Of a stretch of 64,000 bases of DNA, positions 52,807 to 63,797 are shown one piece after another. Both the position numbers and the translations under genes were made by a program. The notes beneath the pieces were generated by a model. That model was not told where the DNA came from. It searched no databases and was given only the letters and a program-made list of their open reading frames with translations. Source of the DNA: Azolla caroliniana. Taxonomy: Eukaryota > Polypodiophyta. Numbering within the stretch: the first letter of the stretch is position 1; every line of letters begins with the position of its first letter. The DNA lies in NCBI GenBank assembly GCA_043228905.1, contig JBHGNT010000021.1:8060001-8124000 (forward strand), read 5' to 3'.

Positions 52807-53380
52807 CTACTCGTCGCTCCCAGATCCTTCGTCCGCTCTAAACCGATTGTCATCATCGTCCTCGTTCCCCGGGTCCAGCTCGTCTTCATGCCGTTTCTTG
52901 AACGCCTTGATCCGCTTCCCGTCTACTAGTACTATAAACTGCGTCCCGTCGAGCTCCGCAAGATGGTAGGTGCCATTGTCGTTCGCACTCGTTACAACGT
53001 AGGGCCTGAACCACCTCCTCTTGAATTTGCGCATCGCCTTGTGCTGGTTGTCGAGGCTGTTGTCGTACACCAACACCCAATCGCCTTCTTTGATCTTCTT
53101 TGGCCGCAGCCAGTGTGTTCAGCCGAACCAGCCTTTGTTCCTCTCCCTTGCCGTTTGTCGTTTCGCCTTGGCTCGAGCTGTCGAATCCGCGCCGCCAACA
53201 GCTCTTCCTGGCTCATCTCATTCTTCCAATCTATTGCCGCCCATGAGGAAATTGTCCGTTCCACCGGTATGACCGGTTTTTGCCCGTACATCAGCTCTGT
53301 CGGCATGTATCCGGTCACTGAACTATGCGCCGTCTGGTCTGCCCATAGTGCGTACGGAAGGAGTCGTGGCCAATTCCCGA
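52807..53380 (-). pseudogene. Gypsy E integrase C-terminal region
   Basis: 53318-52992 reads TGYMPTELMYGQKPVIPVE and EELLAARIRQLE, the end of a gypsy integrase core. A frame change near 53080 then gives LVYDNSLDNQHKAMRKFKRRW, PYVVTSANDNGTYHLAELDG and an acidic end (DPGNEDDDDN). No chromodomain is visible. Confidence 0.85.
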
Positions 53381-53381
53381 C

Positions 53382-53960
53382 CTATCCTCCGCATGCACGT
53401 ACTAAAGCCTTCATGATCGGCCCCTGTCCACGTTCTACCTTTCCGTTCGCCTCCGGGTTGTATGTCGTGGTGAGAGAGAGCTTCACCCCTAACCTGTTGA
53501 ATAACTCTTCGACTTCTTGCGCATCCAGCTCTCCCCGGTCAGCCACGATCTTCCCCACGCACCCGTATCGGCATACCACCTCTTCAATCAAGAACCTGCA
53601 TACAACCATTGTTTTCTTGTTCTGCAATGCGCGGTCTTCCACCTGATTTGTTAAGTCCTCCCACGCAAGCACCAGATACCGCATTTGTCCTACTCCCATT
53701 GGCATCGTTACTAAGTCCACCATCCATTTGAAGTAGATGGTCGGCGGGTAAGTTGGGTGTAGCTCGTCTCGATGCCGGATCACAGAGTGCATTTGACAGC
53801 TCTCGCACATCGCCACGAACCGGTGCACGTCCTGGTACAAACCCGGCTACCAGTATTTCTCCTTCAGCTTCTCGAAGATGGCCCATGTCCCGCGGTGTCT
53901 GGCGCAAGGGCTCTCGTGGTACGCCGTCATTAGCGCCTCCTGTTCTTCCTTGTCCGCTAC
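53382..53960 (-). pseudogene. Gypsy E integrase, zinc-binding region and core
   Basis: RGTWAIFEKLKEKYW, then after a stop YQDVHRFVAMCESCQMHS (HHCC); YFKWMVDLVTMP (first Asp), GKIVADRGELDAQEVEEL (second Asp), NPEANGKVERGQGPIMKAL (catalytic Glu). A TAG near 53848 and the frame change near 53381 break it. All three acidic residues survive. Confidence 0.9.
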
Positions 53961-54137
53961 CACCCGGACTGGAATGCCGCCTCGCTTCTTTGGGTGCTTC
54001 CATATGCTTCTGTCTCGTAGTAAGAATCAGTAGGCCTTCTTTCGGATCCGGTTCGCCTCGTCTTTAGTCCACGCCATGTCCGGCGTCATTGTCCTCAAGA
54101 ACCTTCCATTCTGGAGCCACTCCCCGACATACTCGCT

Positions 54138-54714
54138 CTAGTTGAACTTGTTGAGCACCGAAGTGTTCTCTGCCCTCGTCACTATGCGAACCGACTTGAA
54201 GAAGTCCTCACCAACTTCTTCGTTCTCCGAAACCATGCCGTCTTCGTCCTCAAACAGTGCTCTTGAAAGCATATCGGTCATGGTGTTGTCTTTACTGGAG
54301 ATGTGTCGTATCTCCGGATTTAGGGACTTGATGTACGCAATCCACCTGAGCATTGCCAGGTCCGGAGTCGCGCATCCGGAAACCATACCGAGAATCGGTA
54401 GGCAGTCCCTCTCGATTATTACTTCCGTCCCGATTAGATAGTCCATGCCGGCCTTGACTGCCGAAATGATACCCCATAGTTCGCACTTGACTTGGCCGTA
54501 TCCTCGCTGCCACTTGCTCAATAACTTCGCCACTAACCGGATCAGGAACTGCACGCCGCTCTCGTCCTCCTGATTCATCACCCATGCGATCCCGGTCAGG
54601 CTTGTGTCTACGGTTACGTAGATAGGAACCTCCTTGCCGTAAACCGCTTTTCGGAGAGCCGGTGCCGCGATAAGCGCCTCTTTTAATCTCTAGACCAAGT
54701 CCTTATGTTCATTG
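54138..54714 (-). pseudogene. Gypsy E RNase H
   Basis: The minus strand reads KDLVQRLKEALIAAPALRKA with a stop, PIYVTVDTSLTGIAWVMNQ (first Asp), YGQVKCELWGIISAVKAG (Glu), IIERDCLPILGMVSG (Asp) and HISSKDNTMTDMLSRA. The frame from 54581 to 54138 is open. It was joined to the RT end at 60525 before copia D arrived. Confidence 0.88.
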
Positions 54715-55262
54715 TGTTACGATCTCGGTCCCTCCGAATGGGATGATGAAGGCCCGGTGAGAACCGGATGACGTAGACTCGGTGAGAACCTCTAACCGGA
54801 TGAAGGGACATATATGTAAATATGTTCTAGAGAGCCCATTGGGGCTATATTTGTAAATAGCCCGAAATTCATATTAGTATAAATATGACCTAGGGCAAAT
54901 TCTTAGTCCTGATTATTTGTTGTATAGAGTTATTGGTGTAATTGTTGTCCAGAGTGTAGCAGAGAGAAAGAGAAAGAGACAGATAGATTGAGTCTCTGTT
55001 ATAATCGCCGCTAGGCGAAGATTGTGAGCACGAGGTCGTTGCCTCTATGTTCCCTTGTTGTATTCTCCTTACATAGTGATAGTTCGGAGTCTGTGGGCTC
55101 CCGTGGTTTTTTTTTCCCGTTTAGGGTTTTCCACGTTAACATCCTGTGCATTCTCTTCTGTTTGTGTACTTACATCAAATTTTCCATTTGTACTGTGTTT
55201 GATTATCATTAAGTGATCTAAGTCTCGGTTGTGGCCGAAGATTATTCCGCATATTCTCTACA
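54715..55262 (+). repeat. Copia D 5' LTR
   Basis: It begins TGTTACGATCTCGG and ends TATTCTCTACA. ATAAATATGACC lies near 54880 (TATA-like TATAAATA). It contains AGAGAAAGAGAAAGAGA at 54961. Confidence 0.92.
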
Positions 55263-55265
55263 ATC

Positions 55266-55277
55266 TGGTATCAGAGA
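55266..55277 (+). other. Copia D primer binding site
   Basis: TGGTATCAGAGA, three bases after the LTR; tRNA-iMet type. Confidence 0.92.
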
Positions 55278-55292
55278 AAAACCACACAGGAA

Positions 55293-56180
55293 ATGGAAGA
55301 TTCATTTGGCGGCATGTTGAAGCTCACCGGCTACAACTACTCAGTGTGGAAGTCGAAGATGAGGGACATACTCATGGTCAAAGATCTCTGGTTGCCGGTT
55401 CAGTTCGGGAACAAGAGACCGAACAAGATCGATGCCATGATGTGGGAGGTGATGCACATGAAGACAACGACGTACATCCGGTGCTTCATCGACATGAGCA
55501 TGTATAGCAACTTCAATGAAGAGAGCAAGGCTCATGAGCTCTGGGAGAAGATCGACATTATGTTTCAGAACAAAAATGTTGTTAATCGGGTCTTGGTATT
55601 TCGGATGCTAGTGAGGCTCCGGTACCAAGACGACTCCAGTATGGCGGAGCATATGAATGCCTTCCAAGGGCTGATACACCAGGCACCCTTGTTGGAAGTA
55701 CCTCTCGTCGATGAGGTACTAGCACTACTCCTGCTCGGTTCCCTCCCAAATAGCTGGGAGACGTTAGTTGTCACGTTGGGCAACGCCGGGCCGGAATCAA
55801 AACAGTTATCCCTAGCAAGAGTCAGGTTGAGCTTGCTAGATGAGGAGGCGCGTCGGAAAGACAAGGATACGAGCTCCGACTCCAAAGCGCTCCTTACCGA
55901 ATCGGAACGAGGAAGACAAAGGAACCGGAGTCCCCCGAACCAGGAAAAGTCGGGGACACGGTCAAAGTCAAGGGGAAGGCCCACTTGCTTCTATTGTGGG
56001 AAGCCAGGGCAATTCCAGAAGAACTGTCGGCATTTCCGGAAGGACAAGGAAATCGACAGTACCGATTCGAAGCGGTCACTGAATAGGAACGGCAAAGATC
56101 GGACTGGACCGAACTGGAAGGGAACGACGGCAATCGTGGCAAGTGAAGAGGAGTTGATGCTTATCACCGAGCAGAGTTAG
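55293..56180 (+). CDS. Copia D gag
   Basis: 295 codons, open. The start MEDSFGGMLKLTGYNYSVWK lies 15 bp after the primer site. It has RVLVFRMLVRLRYQDDSSMAE, LLLLGSLPNSWETLVVTLGN, then a charged region and a zinc knuckle CFYCGKPGQFQKNC in which the His is Gln. It ends at a single TAG, after which the protease continues in the same frame. This is a gag of the Sire/Tnt1-like kind; the lineage is not certain. Confidence 0.88.
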   Translation: MEDSFGGMLKLTGYNYSVWKSKMRDILMVKDLWLPVQFGNKRPNKIDAMMWEVMHMKTTTYIRCFIDMSMYSNFNEESKAHELWEKIDIMFQNKNVVNRVLVFRMLVRLRYQDDSSMAEHMNAFQGLIHQAPLLEVPLVDEVLALLLLGSLPNSWETLVVTLGNAGPESKQLSLARVRLSLLDEEARRKDKDTSSDSKALLTESERGRQRNRSPPNQEKSGTRSKSRGRPTCFYCGKPGQFQKNCRHFRKDKEIDSTDSKRSLNRNGKDRTGPNWKGTTAIVASEEELMLITEQS

Positions 56181-56747
56181 TTGAACCTTGCCGGCAACGA
56201 GACAACATGGGTTGTCGATTCCGGAGCGTCGTTCCACCTGACCCCGGACCAGAAATGCTTCTCATCCTACACAGCCGGTGAGCACGGTTGTGTCCGGATG
56301 GGGAATGAAGGTACATGCCGAATTATCGGCATAGAGGACGTGTGGCTGACAACACCAACCAGATGCAAGCTGCTGCTGAAGGATGTCCGACACATTCTGG
56401 AGGTTCGACTGAACCTGATATCAGTCGGTCGGCTAGATGATGAAGGCTACACGGGTAGCATCCAAAACAGTGTCATGAAGTTCTGCAAAGGGAGCCTAAT
56501 AGTAGCTCAAGCTCGGAAGGTCAACACATTATATTTGATGAATGGCCGAATATGTCGAGAAGAAGTGAACGTTGCATCCGACGTTGCCGGTGAGTTGTGT
56601 CACATGAGCAAGAAGGGGATGAAGAGGCTTGCCAATGACAACCTTATTCCAGTGAAAGACATGCATCTTGAGAAGTGCACCGACTACCTAGCCGGTAAGC
56701 AAAACCAAGCCTCCTTCCGCTCAAGGCCACCGATGAGACGTAATGCA
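56181..56747 (+). pseudogene. Copia D protease and integrase zinc region
   Basis: The frame continues after TAG: TTWVVDSGASFHLTPDQKCF (intact DSGAS), KLLLKDVRHILEVRLNLISV, then GELCHMSKKGMKRLAN and CTDYLAGKQNQASFRS. The first His-containing block of HHCC is shortened. It is interrupted at MRRNA by the inverted solo LTR. Confidence 0.88.
56743..56747. repeat. Target duplication ATGCA (left)
   Basis: Identical to 57385-57389. Confidence 0.95.
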
Positions 56748-57011
56748 TGTGAAGAATATGCGGAATAATCTTCGGCCACAACCGAAACTTAGATCACTTA
56801 ATGATAATCAAACACAAAAAAAATGGGAAATGGTAGTAAGTACACAAACAGAAAGAGAATGCACAGGATGTTAACGTGGAAAACCCTAGATGGGAAAAAC
56901 CACGGGAGTCCACAAACTCCAACTCTCACTATGCAAGAAGAATACAACAGGGGAAACACAGAGGCAACGACCTCGTGCTCACAATCTTCACCTGGCGGCG
57001 GTTACAACAAA

Positions 57012-57102
<91 letters not shown>

Positions 57103-57384
57103 CTCTGTTATGCTTTGTACAGCAGTTACACCAATATCACTATACAAAATAATGACAGCACAATGATACATACACATACTCTCTGTTTGCCCTAGGTCAT
57201 ATTTATACTAGCATGATTTTCGGGCTATTTAGAAATATAGCCACAATGGGCTAACAGAAACATATTTCCATATATGTCCTTCCATCCGGTGAGAGGTTTT
57301 CACCGGGCCTGCATCATTCGGTTCTCACCGGGTCTTCCGTTGCCGGGTACTCATATCCCATATGGAGGGACCGAAATCCTAACA
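56748..57384 (-). repeat. Solo LTR of family D, inverted
   Basis: The minus strand runs TGTTAGGATTTCGG to ATTCTTCACA. It matches the D LTRs in reverse and has 5-bp target repeats ATGCA. Removing it restores the integrase reading RRNAPLELVHTDV. Confidence 0.95.
57013..57099. repeat. (CT)n microsatellite in the solo LTR
   Basis: About 86 bp of CT, expanded from the short AGAGAG run present in other D LTRs. Confidence 0.97.
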
Positions 57385-57389
57385 ATGCA
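57385..57389. repeat. Target duplication ATGCA (right)
   Basis: Identical to 56743-56747. Confidence 0.95.
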
Positions 57390-58100
57390 CCACTGGAGCT
57401 GGTGCATACCGATGTGTGTCAAGTGGACACGAAGTCACATGTCGGATCACAGTACTTCGTGACGTTCATAGATGACCACAGCCGGAAGTTGTGGGTCTCG
57501 CCGTTGAAGACGAAGGATCAAGTGTTATCTGTCTTCAAGGAGCTCCACGCAAGAGTGGAAAGAGAAACCGGCCGGAAGCTGAAGGCAGTTCGAACAGATA
57601 ACGGAAGAGAATACCGGGGGTAGTTTGAGGAGTATTGCCTCTTGATGGGAATCCGGCTCGAATTTACCATGCCGAAGATGCCGAAACTAAATGGGCTAGC
57701 CGAGAGGATGAACCGGACCATAATGGAGAGGGTCCGGAGTATGCTAGCACATGCAAAGCTACCCAAGACCTTTTGGGCTGAGGCGCTGGCGATAGCGACG
57801 TACGCGATAAACAGATCACCCTCAGTGCCCTTGGACGGAGACACGCCGCAGAGAGTGTGAACCGGTAAGGAAGTGTCTTATCGGCATCTGAAGGTTTTTG
57901 GGTGTCTCCCTTACGTGCATGTTGCAAAGGACCGGAGAGTAAAGTTGGACCCAAAGTCCCAGCTTTGCATATTCCTTGGATACGGCGATGATGAGTTCGG
58001 CTACTAAGTGTGGAATCCGGTCGACAATAAGGTTTTCCGGAGTCGAGATATTATCTTCATGGAGGACAAGACCCTTGCCGACTAGGAGTCGGAGAAAAAG
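57390..58100 (+). pseudogene. Copia D integrase core and end
   Basis: LELVHTDVCQVDTKSHVGSQ (first Asp), TFIDDHSRKLWVSPL, AVRTDNGREYRG followed by TAG (second Asp intact), then KLNGLAERMNRTIMERVRSM (catalytic Glu), PKTFWAEALAIATYAINRSP and a TGA at 57858. VFGCLPYVHVAKDRRVKLD and LGYGDDEFGY with a stop follow. Three stops break it. Confidence 0.9.
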
Positions 58101-59270
58101 ATAATGAACTCCGAGTCGACTGGTAAGGATCGGACCGATGAGATTTGGACCTACCTGACTAAGAGCTGGTTGACACTCGAAGAACTAGCCAGTTACAGTG
58201 AGGATATCGAACCGGCAGAAGAAGGAGAGGAAGCTGAAACCGAAACCGGACAAGACCCCAAATCGGATTTGAATGAAGAATAGATGCAGGAACCGATTAC
58301 CGAAAACCGAGGACGGAGATATCCTCTCTGGGGAAGAAGAGCCCCCCGGAGATTTCTGGATGCAGAGCATGTGCTACTGACTGATGAGGGGGAGCCGGAA
58401 AGCTTCGAAAAAGCAAAGGATGACACCCATAGCCGCAAGTGGTTGAGTGCCATGCAGGACGAGATGGATTCCTTGCATGAGAACCACACGTATGAATTGG
58501 TGGAGTTACCGAAAGGAAAGAAGACACTTCGAAACAAGTGGTTGTATAAGCTGAAACCGTGAGATGCCGGCAACCCCCCAAGGTATAGAGCTAGGATCGT
58601 GGTGAAGGGGTTCCAACAGAAGAAGGGAGTGGAATTCGACGAGATATTTGCCCCGGTAGTAAAGATAACTTCCATCCGGACGGTACTGAGCATAGCGGTA
58701 AGCATGGATCTTGAGGTAGAGTAGTTAGACATGAAGACGGCGTTCCTTCACGGTGACCTTGAAGAGGAGATCTCCATGTAGCAACCGGAAGGATTTGTGG
58801 AGAAAGGGAAGGAGCATGTGGTTTGCCGGTTAAAGAAGTGCCTATATGGACTAAAACAAGCTCCCCGGCAATGGTACTGGAAGTTTGACTCCTTCATGAC
58901 CGATCAAGGGTATCACAAGACACAGGCCGATCTCTGCATATTTGTGAAGAAGTTTGAAGGTGGAGACTTCCTGATACTCCTCCTGTACGTGGACGACATG
59001 TTGATCGTCGGACGAGACCTAGTCAAGATACAGATGTTGAAGAAGGCTTTGAACCAGACCTTCTCAATGAAAGACTTGGGTCCAACAAGACATATACTGG
59101 GGATGCATATCATCCGGGACCGGTCAAAGAAGCAATTGTGGCTATCATAGGAGAAGTACGTGACAAAGGTGCTTCAACGGTTCAACATGTCAGATGCTAA
59201 ACCGGTTAGATCGACACTCCCGGCAACTACAGGTTATCCCGTAAGCAAAGCCCGAAGACGAAGGCAGAGA
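58101..59270 (+). pseudogene. Copia D linker and reverse transcriptase
   Basis: Linker to RRAPRRFLDAEHVLL and SAMQDEMDSLHENHTYELVE, then KTLRNKWLYKLKP with TGA, KGVEFDEIFAPVVKITSIRT, MKTAFLHGDLEEEISM, CRLKKCLYGLKQAPRQWYWK and LILLLYVDDMLIVGRDL (YVDD). Stops at 58561, 58724, 58780 and 59148. A small deletion near 59225 ends it. Confidence 0.9.
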
Positions 59271-59961
59271 AGGTGGATATGATGAAGATACCATATGCCT
59301 CTGCCGTCGGGAGCTTAATGTACGCAATGGTGTGTACCCAACCGGATATCGGATACGTAGTCGGAGTGGTGAGCCGGTTCATGAGCAATCCCAGCAAGGA
59401 GCACTGGAATGTGGTAAAATGGATACTCCAGTACTTGAAAGGCACCTCAAGTATGTGTCTCTAATTCGGCTCCAGTAAACCCCAACTTGACGGTTTCACC
59501 GATTCGGATATGTCAGCTGATGCGGATACCAACCCCGGTCAACATCCGGATATGTCATGACATATGCAGGGGGAGCTGTTTCGTGGCAGTCGAGGTTGTA
59601 GAAGACGGTTGCGTTGTCAGCCACGGAAGCGGAGTACATGGCAATTGTGGAAGCTGGCAAGGAAATATTGTGGATGAAGGACTTCATCGGAGAGTTAAGG
59701 ATCCGGCAAGAGGAATACCGGGTCTACTACGACAATCAAGGTGCCATCCACCTTGTGAAGAATGCAGTGTATCATTCCAGGACGAAGCACATCCAGCGGA
59801 GGTACCACTGGATTCGGGAGCGGGTGGAAGATCGAGAGTTCATGTTGACGAAGATCCACACGGAGGAGAATGGGTCAAATATGTTGACCAAGGTGCTGAC
59901 ACCCGACAAGCTGGACGCATGCCAGAAGCGGATCGGATTGACGAGGCATCCCATGCCGGAG
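59271..59961 (+). pseudogene. Copia D RT end and RNase H
   Basis: PYASAVGSLMYAMVCTQPDI and HWNVVKWILQYLKGTSS, TAA; then FTDSDMSADADT (first acidic residue in another frame), MSATEAEYMAIVEAGKEILW, VYYDNQGAIHLVKNAVYHSR, HIQRRYHWIRE and NMLTKVLTPDKLDAC. The frame 59614-59964 is open to TGA, just before the polypurine tract. There is no C-terminal extension, unlike A, A2 and C. Confidence 0.9.
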
Positions 59962-59974
59962 TGAAGGGGGAGTT
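59962..59974 (+). other. Copia D polypurine tract
   Basis: TGAAGGGGGAGTT directly before LTR start TGTTAGG. Confidence 0.9.
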
Positions 59975-60524
59975 TGTTAGGATCTCGGTCCCTCCGGATG
60001 GGATGATGAAGGCCTGGTGAGAACCGGATGATGCAGACTCAGTGAAAACCTCTAACCAGATGAAGGGACATATATGTAAATATGTTCTAGAGAGGTCACT
60101 GGGGCTATATTTGTAAATAGCCCGAAAGTCATATTAGTATAAATATGACCTAGCGCAAACTCTTAGTCGTGATTATTTGTTGTATAGAGTTATTGGTGTA
60201 ACTACTATGCAGGTGTAGTAGAGGGAGAGAGAGAGCAAGAGAGAGAGGTAGAGTGAGTCTCTGTTGTAACCGTCGCCAGGCGAAGATTGTGAGCACGAGG
60301 TCGTTGCCTCTGTGTTCCCCTGTTGTATTCTCCTTACATAGTGATAGTTCGGAGTCTGTGGGCTCCCGTGGTTTTTTTTTTCCATTTAGGGTTTTCCACG
60401 TTAACATCCTGTGCATTCTCTTCTGTTTGTGTACTTACATGCATTTCTCCATTTGTACTGTGTTTGATTATCATTAAGTGATCTAAGTCTCGGTTGTGGC
60501 CGAAGATTATTCCGCATATTCTCA
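59975..60524 (+). repeat. Copia D 3' LTR
   Basis: It begins TGTTAGGATCTCGG and ends CATATTCTCA. Close to 54715-55262. Confidence 0.92.
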
Positions 60525-62003
60525 GTACACGTTACTCCATTCGAATTTTCGCCCTTTCTTTAGCAACCCGTAGAGCAGTTCCACGACATGTGCGTAGTGT
60601 GGGATCCAAATGTGATAGAACGCGCATGCCCCCAGGAACCTCCGCACCTCCGTAACCGACTTGCATTCTTCCTTCATCCCGGAGATGGCCTCCACCTTTG
60701 CCGGAGACGGTTTCTGGCCGTAAGGCCCGCACAGGTGACCGACCACAAGGATCTCCGGCTACCCGAAAGCCGACTTCTCTCCGGAGAGGGTGAGCCACGC
60801 ACCCTCTAGTCTTTGCAACACCTTCTCGCAGTCGTCAATGTGGTACGCCACGAATCTCCGGCATCCGTCCGGCCCAACCGTTTTGTCCTTATCCTCCACC
60901 GGGCACCCCTTTATCAGTATATCATCCAGAAATGGCATGGTGATGTTCGGGATGCAGTCCCTCAGCACCTTGTTCATCGCATTCACCATGTGTGCCACTA
61001 AGTTTGTCCCTCCCAGCGGTAGGGTACACATCCGCACTAAGCCGAGAGGTGTCCGCATCGTCGTGACATCCCTACTCTCCTCGGCTAGTTGGAACTGGTC
61101 GTACCCTGAGTATAGATCCCCGACCGAATAGATCGACCTCCCGGCGAAGGCCTCTGCAAACTCGTCGATCATCGGTCCGACTCCTACGTTCCGAATGGTC
61201 ACTTTATTGACCGGCCGCAGGTCCTGAATGAAGCACAGTGTGTCGTTCTTCTTCGGCATAGTAAACCACTTATTCGAATACGGGGCACTCGATGGTTCGA
61301 GGATGCCCTTCTCCACTTTCTGCTTCAGCAGCTCCATCAAATTTGGGATCAGTTTGAGATTCCATGGCACATGCAGCACCGTGAATACCACCATCGGTTC
61401 TACGATCGTTGGGTTTACACACCCGATCTCCTCCAGTGAGAATGCGAAGGCTTTCCCGTGCCTTCCAAGCATCCTCCGAAATCGGTCCTCCTTCGTCGGC
61501 AGTAGGACACCACCCCCAACGATCTTCAGCTCCCGTAGGGTTATGTCGGTGAACCGGTGTCCTATGCGAACCGGATTCCACAAACTTGGGTCAAACACGA
61601 CCCCCTTTATTCGCTCCCCGCTGCCCTCCGGCAAGGGTGCCACGACTGGCCTCACCTTCCGGTCCACAGTCTTGTACTTCATATCTACGTGGGCCGTCCG
61701 ATCAGACCCGACCCTTTCCCCAAAGTCATCGATGACTTCGTACATCTCCACAGAACTAACCGGAACCATCCGGTCCTCACTGAGGCCTTCTAGGAGCACC
61801 TTCCGTAGTTCCCCCAAGGTGTCGTCAAAAGAGACCACCTCCACGGCGCCACTAATTTCTTCATCGGGGGCGAGGAATCCGCACGACCTAAGTCGTTCCT
61901 CCGCTCGCTTCCTTTCCCAGCCACTGATGCCAGTTATAGTACAACCTCCGTTATCGGAGAACCAAAATATCCTTCCTATGGTACATGTGTGGGGTTTTTC
62001 CAT
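60525..62003 (-). pseudogene. Gypsy E reverse transcriptase
   Basis: 414 open codons (62003-60759) hold an N-region (FSDNGGCTITGISGWERKRA), the pre-RT region, EKGILEPSSAPYSNKWFTM, CFIQDLRPVNKVTIRN, IYSVGDLYSGYDQF (first Asp), TPLGLVRMCTLPLGGTN, ITMPFLDDILIKG (FLDD active site) and LSGEKSAFG, then TAG. The next frame has KVEAISGMKEECKSVTEVRR and FLGACAFYHIWIPHYAHV to FEWSNV, where copia D begins. The wording differs from ordinary plant gypsy RTs. Confidence 0.92.
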
Positions 62004-62470
62004 GGTGTCTGGACTATCGCAGCCCCACGCCTTGATAGCCCTCTCTAAAAATCCCCTCCGCCGCCGAGGGTCTCGCGGTTACGCTCATGGTTCACCCACA
62101 CGGCCAGGAATTGGACGGAGCGACGTCCATCTTGGCTTTTGACACGCACGTACGCCAAACTGTTGTCAAGCACTTTGGTCTCCATGCATGCCGCCGTGAT
62201 GTATGGTTCACCGAGAATCACCGGGTGTGAGGACGTCTCCTGCACGAAGAAGTGTTGGTCAATCTCGACATCCCCAATCTTCACACTTACATTCGGGCAC
62301 GCCCCGTGCAGTTCCTCCGTAGCACGTGTCGGTGTGCGTATTTTCCAGCCGTGCTTGGTGTTGATGGGCCACTTCCCCTTTTTGTAGAAGTCCATGGACA
62401 TAAGGTTGATCTCCGAGCCGTGGTCTATCAACGCCACCACCAGCTCCTGAACGTCGCCGATCCGAACATG
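62004..62470 (-). pseudogene. Gypsy E protease (DHG type)
   Basis: The frame starts at MVALIDHGSEINLMSMDFYK: the aspartic protease site has D-H-G in place of D-S/T-G. KIGDVEIDQHFFVQETSSHP and VILGEPYITAACMETKVLDN (flap and second hairpin) follow. It ends at about 62045 and is followed by RT in another frame. I infer a retropepsin fold; the DHG variant is known to me from some gypsy elements, but activity is not shown. Confidence 0.8.
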
Positions 62471-63797
62471 GGTCTCTGTCGTGGCCCTCGCCTAGTGTAA
62501 CTTCGAATAATGGCTTTCCGCCAACTCGTCCTCTAGGGCCGTGTCTTCGAGGTGCGTCGTCCGCACCTCCACGGGCTTCTCCGGTTCTAGCTCCATCGAG
62601 AGCCGCTTCTGCTTCACCAAGTCCACGATGGAGTCATGGAATTCTTTCTTGGCGATCCCAAGCACTTCCCTCAGCGACAGCTCCACCTTGCTGTCGAGAA
62701 TTCGTTCCTCAAGGTCCTTCCACAGGTCCGTTGTTCTTTCTATTTCGATGCTCAATCGATAAGCACCTTTCTTTGCTTTATCCGGTGCGCCGGAAGTACC
62801 GGCGTCATTTTGCTTCGGCCCGAACTGGATCTTGTACCGTTGCGAGGGTTTGGCCCCTCCGACCTTCCCCACACGCTTATCTTCTACCAGAACCTCGTAG
62901 TTCTAGCACGCAGCTTCCACGAAGCCGGTCTTTTCCTCGACCGGATCGCTCCCCCCAGTGACCTCCCGGACCCTTCTTTCCGTGCGGTCCGCTTCCTCCT
63001 TCCTATACCGCATACCGGTGAGACCTTCCAGCACCACCAGCCAGAACCCGGAGTCCTTCGTCTTTCGGCCTTCATCACTGCCAACCCGGATTCCTGTGGA
63101 CGCCGAGTAGTGGATGGTCTCCGTGTGGCACACCGCCGCTTCTTCCATCAGCCTCTTCATTCCTCCTCGTCTGATATTCAGCTCCAGGGCTCTCCGGGTC
63201 TTCCTAGCATGCACCCTCCCATTCGACAGGTACACCGCGTCACACCACAAGCACCAACGCCCACCCGGAGGCCTTCGGTCGCGAGGTTCCTCGCCACCGT
63301 TCCTCCTTGCCTGTGCAATCTGGAGGTCACCTACCATCTACGTCAGCTCCTCCAAAACTGCTCCTCTAGGCGGGCCCTTGGCCACGTTGGTCGAAGTCGA
63401 GCCTATCTCAAGCCAATCCCAGGTTTCCTCCCTTCGTGCCAGTAGGGATCCCTTGAGCTTCCTTGCCGCGACTGCTCCTGCCCTCGATGAGCCCTTGTCG
63501 ACCCACTCCCACCGTTTGTCGAAACGGCCACAGACCCCTTTTACCACGACCCAGTCGGTCGTCAGCCCATCGTCTGTCTCCAGTAGGAGACCCACTTGCT
63601 CCCGATTCCGCTCGTCCACAGCTTTGACAAATAAAAGGACACTGCTCGTGTCCAATACTATCCTTTCCAGTGCTGAAAGTCATGTTAAGCGTTCCTCAAA
63701 CTCCCAGAGGAGCACTAACGCATTCCTTCCCTTCCTGGGGGTCTCCATCAAATCCACGAAGTCCTGCTTCGTTAATCGAAGCGCTTCATCAAGCCCA
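62471..63797 (-). pseudogene. Gypsy E gag
   Basis: Start side: MGLDEALRLTKQDFVDLMET (reading across 63797-63720), LFVKAVDERNREQVGLLLET and TDWVVVKGVCGRFDKRWEWV (63655-63338), then the frame 63337-62903, and 62872-62492 with YRLSIEIERTTDLWKDLEER, VELSLREVLGIAKKEFHDSI and VDLVKQKRLSMELEPEKPVE. The FVKAVD...R..GLLLE blocks match the gags at 17629-18316. Several frame changes are present. No zinc knuckle is clear. Confidence 0.75.

Larger units (their letters stand above)
54715..60524 (+). mobile_element. Ty1/copia element D
   Basis: Plus strand: 5' LTR (54715-55262), primer site, gag, protease, integrase, RT, RNase H, polypurine tract, 3' LTR (59975-60524). It lies between the RT and RNase H of gypsy E. 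No clean 5-bp target repeat (CATTG versus GTACA). It contains an inverted solo LTR of its own family. Confidence 0.95.
52123..63797 (-). mobile_element. Divergent Ty3/gypsy element E
   Basis: From 63797 down: gag, protease, RT, [copia D], RNase H, integrase, polypurine tract, LTR. The 5' LTR is missing, as another copia D LTR begins at 63798. The RT-RNH-IN order is gypsy. The protease motif DHG and the RT wording are unlike the chromovirus, Tat or Athila elements elsewhere in this window. Confidence 0.85.

Noticed and set aside
56823-57195. Three overlapping plus ORFs with (SL)n repeats
   Set aside because: They are translations of the CT microsatellite in the inverted solo LTR.
54710-60529. 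5-bp target duplication for copia D
   Set aside because: CATTG and GTACA at the two ends do not match, and shifting the LTR ends does not give a convincing repeat.
61228-62142. Plus-strand ORF of 304 codons
   Set aside because: It is antisense to the gypsy E RT, which has clear catalytic motifs on the minus strand.
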